From positions 1 through 5,700 of the forward strand of contig JAITQV010000064.1 in the NCBI GenBank assembly GCA_031288765.1: a DNA stretch of 5,700 bases. Reading direction: 5' to 3'. The notes below the pieces were generated by a model. It was given only the letters and a program-made list of their open reading frames with translations. It was not told the DNA's origin and searched no databases. Positions 5,582 through 5,700 of the stretch are shown in pieces. This DNA comes from Planctomycetaceae bacterium. GTDB taxonomy: Bacteria; Planctomycetota; Planctomycetia; Pirellulales; Thermoguttaceae. Numbering within the stretch: position 1 is the stretch's first letter; every line of letters begins with the position of its first letter. The translations under genes and the position numbers were made by a program.

Positions 5582-5643
5582 AATATTTCGTATCTATTCG
5601 GCGGAATAATTTTAACGCGGAAAAGTGTGGAAAATTCGCGGAA
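5582..5643 (+). repeat. Second copy of the CGCGGAA-type element
   Basis: It aligns over 62 bases with the reverse complement of 2023-2084. It begins AATATTTCGTATCTATTC (17 of 18 identical to the other copy), then TTTTAACGCGGAA, and ends GCGGAA. The two copies are therefore in inverted orientation around the large gene. Confidence 0.6.
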
Positions 5644-5700
5644 GACGCGGCAGGATACGGGACATTTAATTTTTTTATCCTTTTGTATTTTTCTTCCGCG
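5637..5700. repeat. Inverted repeat CGCGGAAGA / TCTTCCGCG at window edge
   Basis: Nine bases at 5637-5645 are exactly complementary to 5692-5700 and enclose an AT-rich stretch. This looks like the right half of the CGCGGAA-type palindrome and may continue beyond the window. Confidence 0.55.

Overview
The window looks like chromosomal DNA from a planctomycete (Planctomycetota, probably Pirellulales-like). The main reason is the large gene at 2089-5136. It combines an NPCBM domain with a hydrazine-synthase-alpha-like beta-propeller and a C-terminal CxxCH cytochrome region, an architecture typical of this phylum. Base composition looks moderate in the genes and AT-rich between them. No mobile-element protein, rRNA, tRNA or CRISPR array was found.

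Layout. On the minus strand, 1-948 holds a two-gene unit: a small hypothetical protein (85 aa) whose stop codon overlaps by one base the start of cytidylate kinase (cmk), which runs off the left edge. From 949 to 2088 lies 1.1 kb with no confident gene but much repeat structure. It holds a hairpin-forming repeat (copy A), a 12-unit array of 21-bp repeats that also reads as a Cys-Cys heptapeptide ORF, a short heptamer array, a second copy of the hairpin repeat (copy B), and a long imperfect palindrome of the CGCGGAA type. The 1015-aa exported cytochrome-like protein follows on the minus strand, with its own likely promoter and operator-like palindrome upstream. The right edge (5137-5700) again has no confident gene. 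It holds copy C of the hairpin repeat, a cluster of GCCCT/AGGGC palindromes and a second CGCGGAA-type element.

How the parts relate. The cmk unit is housekeeping nucleotide metabolism. The large gene appears monocistronic and unrelated to cmk. Its protein is probably secreted, binds two c-type hemes, and may bind carbohydrate or another surface ligand through NPCBM. Its reaction is unknown; there are no hydrazine-synthase beta or gamma genes in view, so it is not evidence for anammox.

The most notable observations are four. First, the large gene has a mosaic of third-codon-base bias: a central segment of about 2.15 kb prefers G/T while both ends prefer A/C. Second, a GAAA-loop hairpin repeat family occurs in three copies. 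Third, there is a 21-bp tandem array. Fourth, there is an in-frame His-rich 12-bp minisatellite inside the large gene. I did not find a clearly new multi-gene system.
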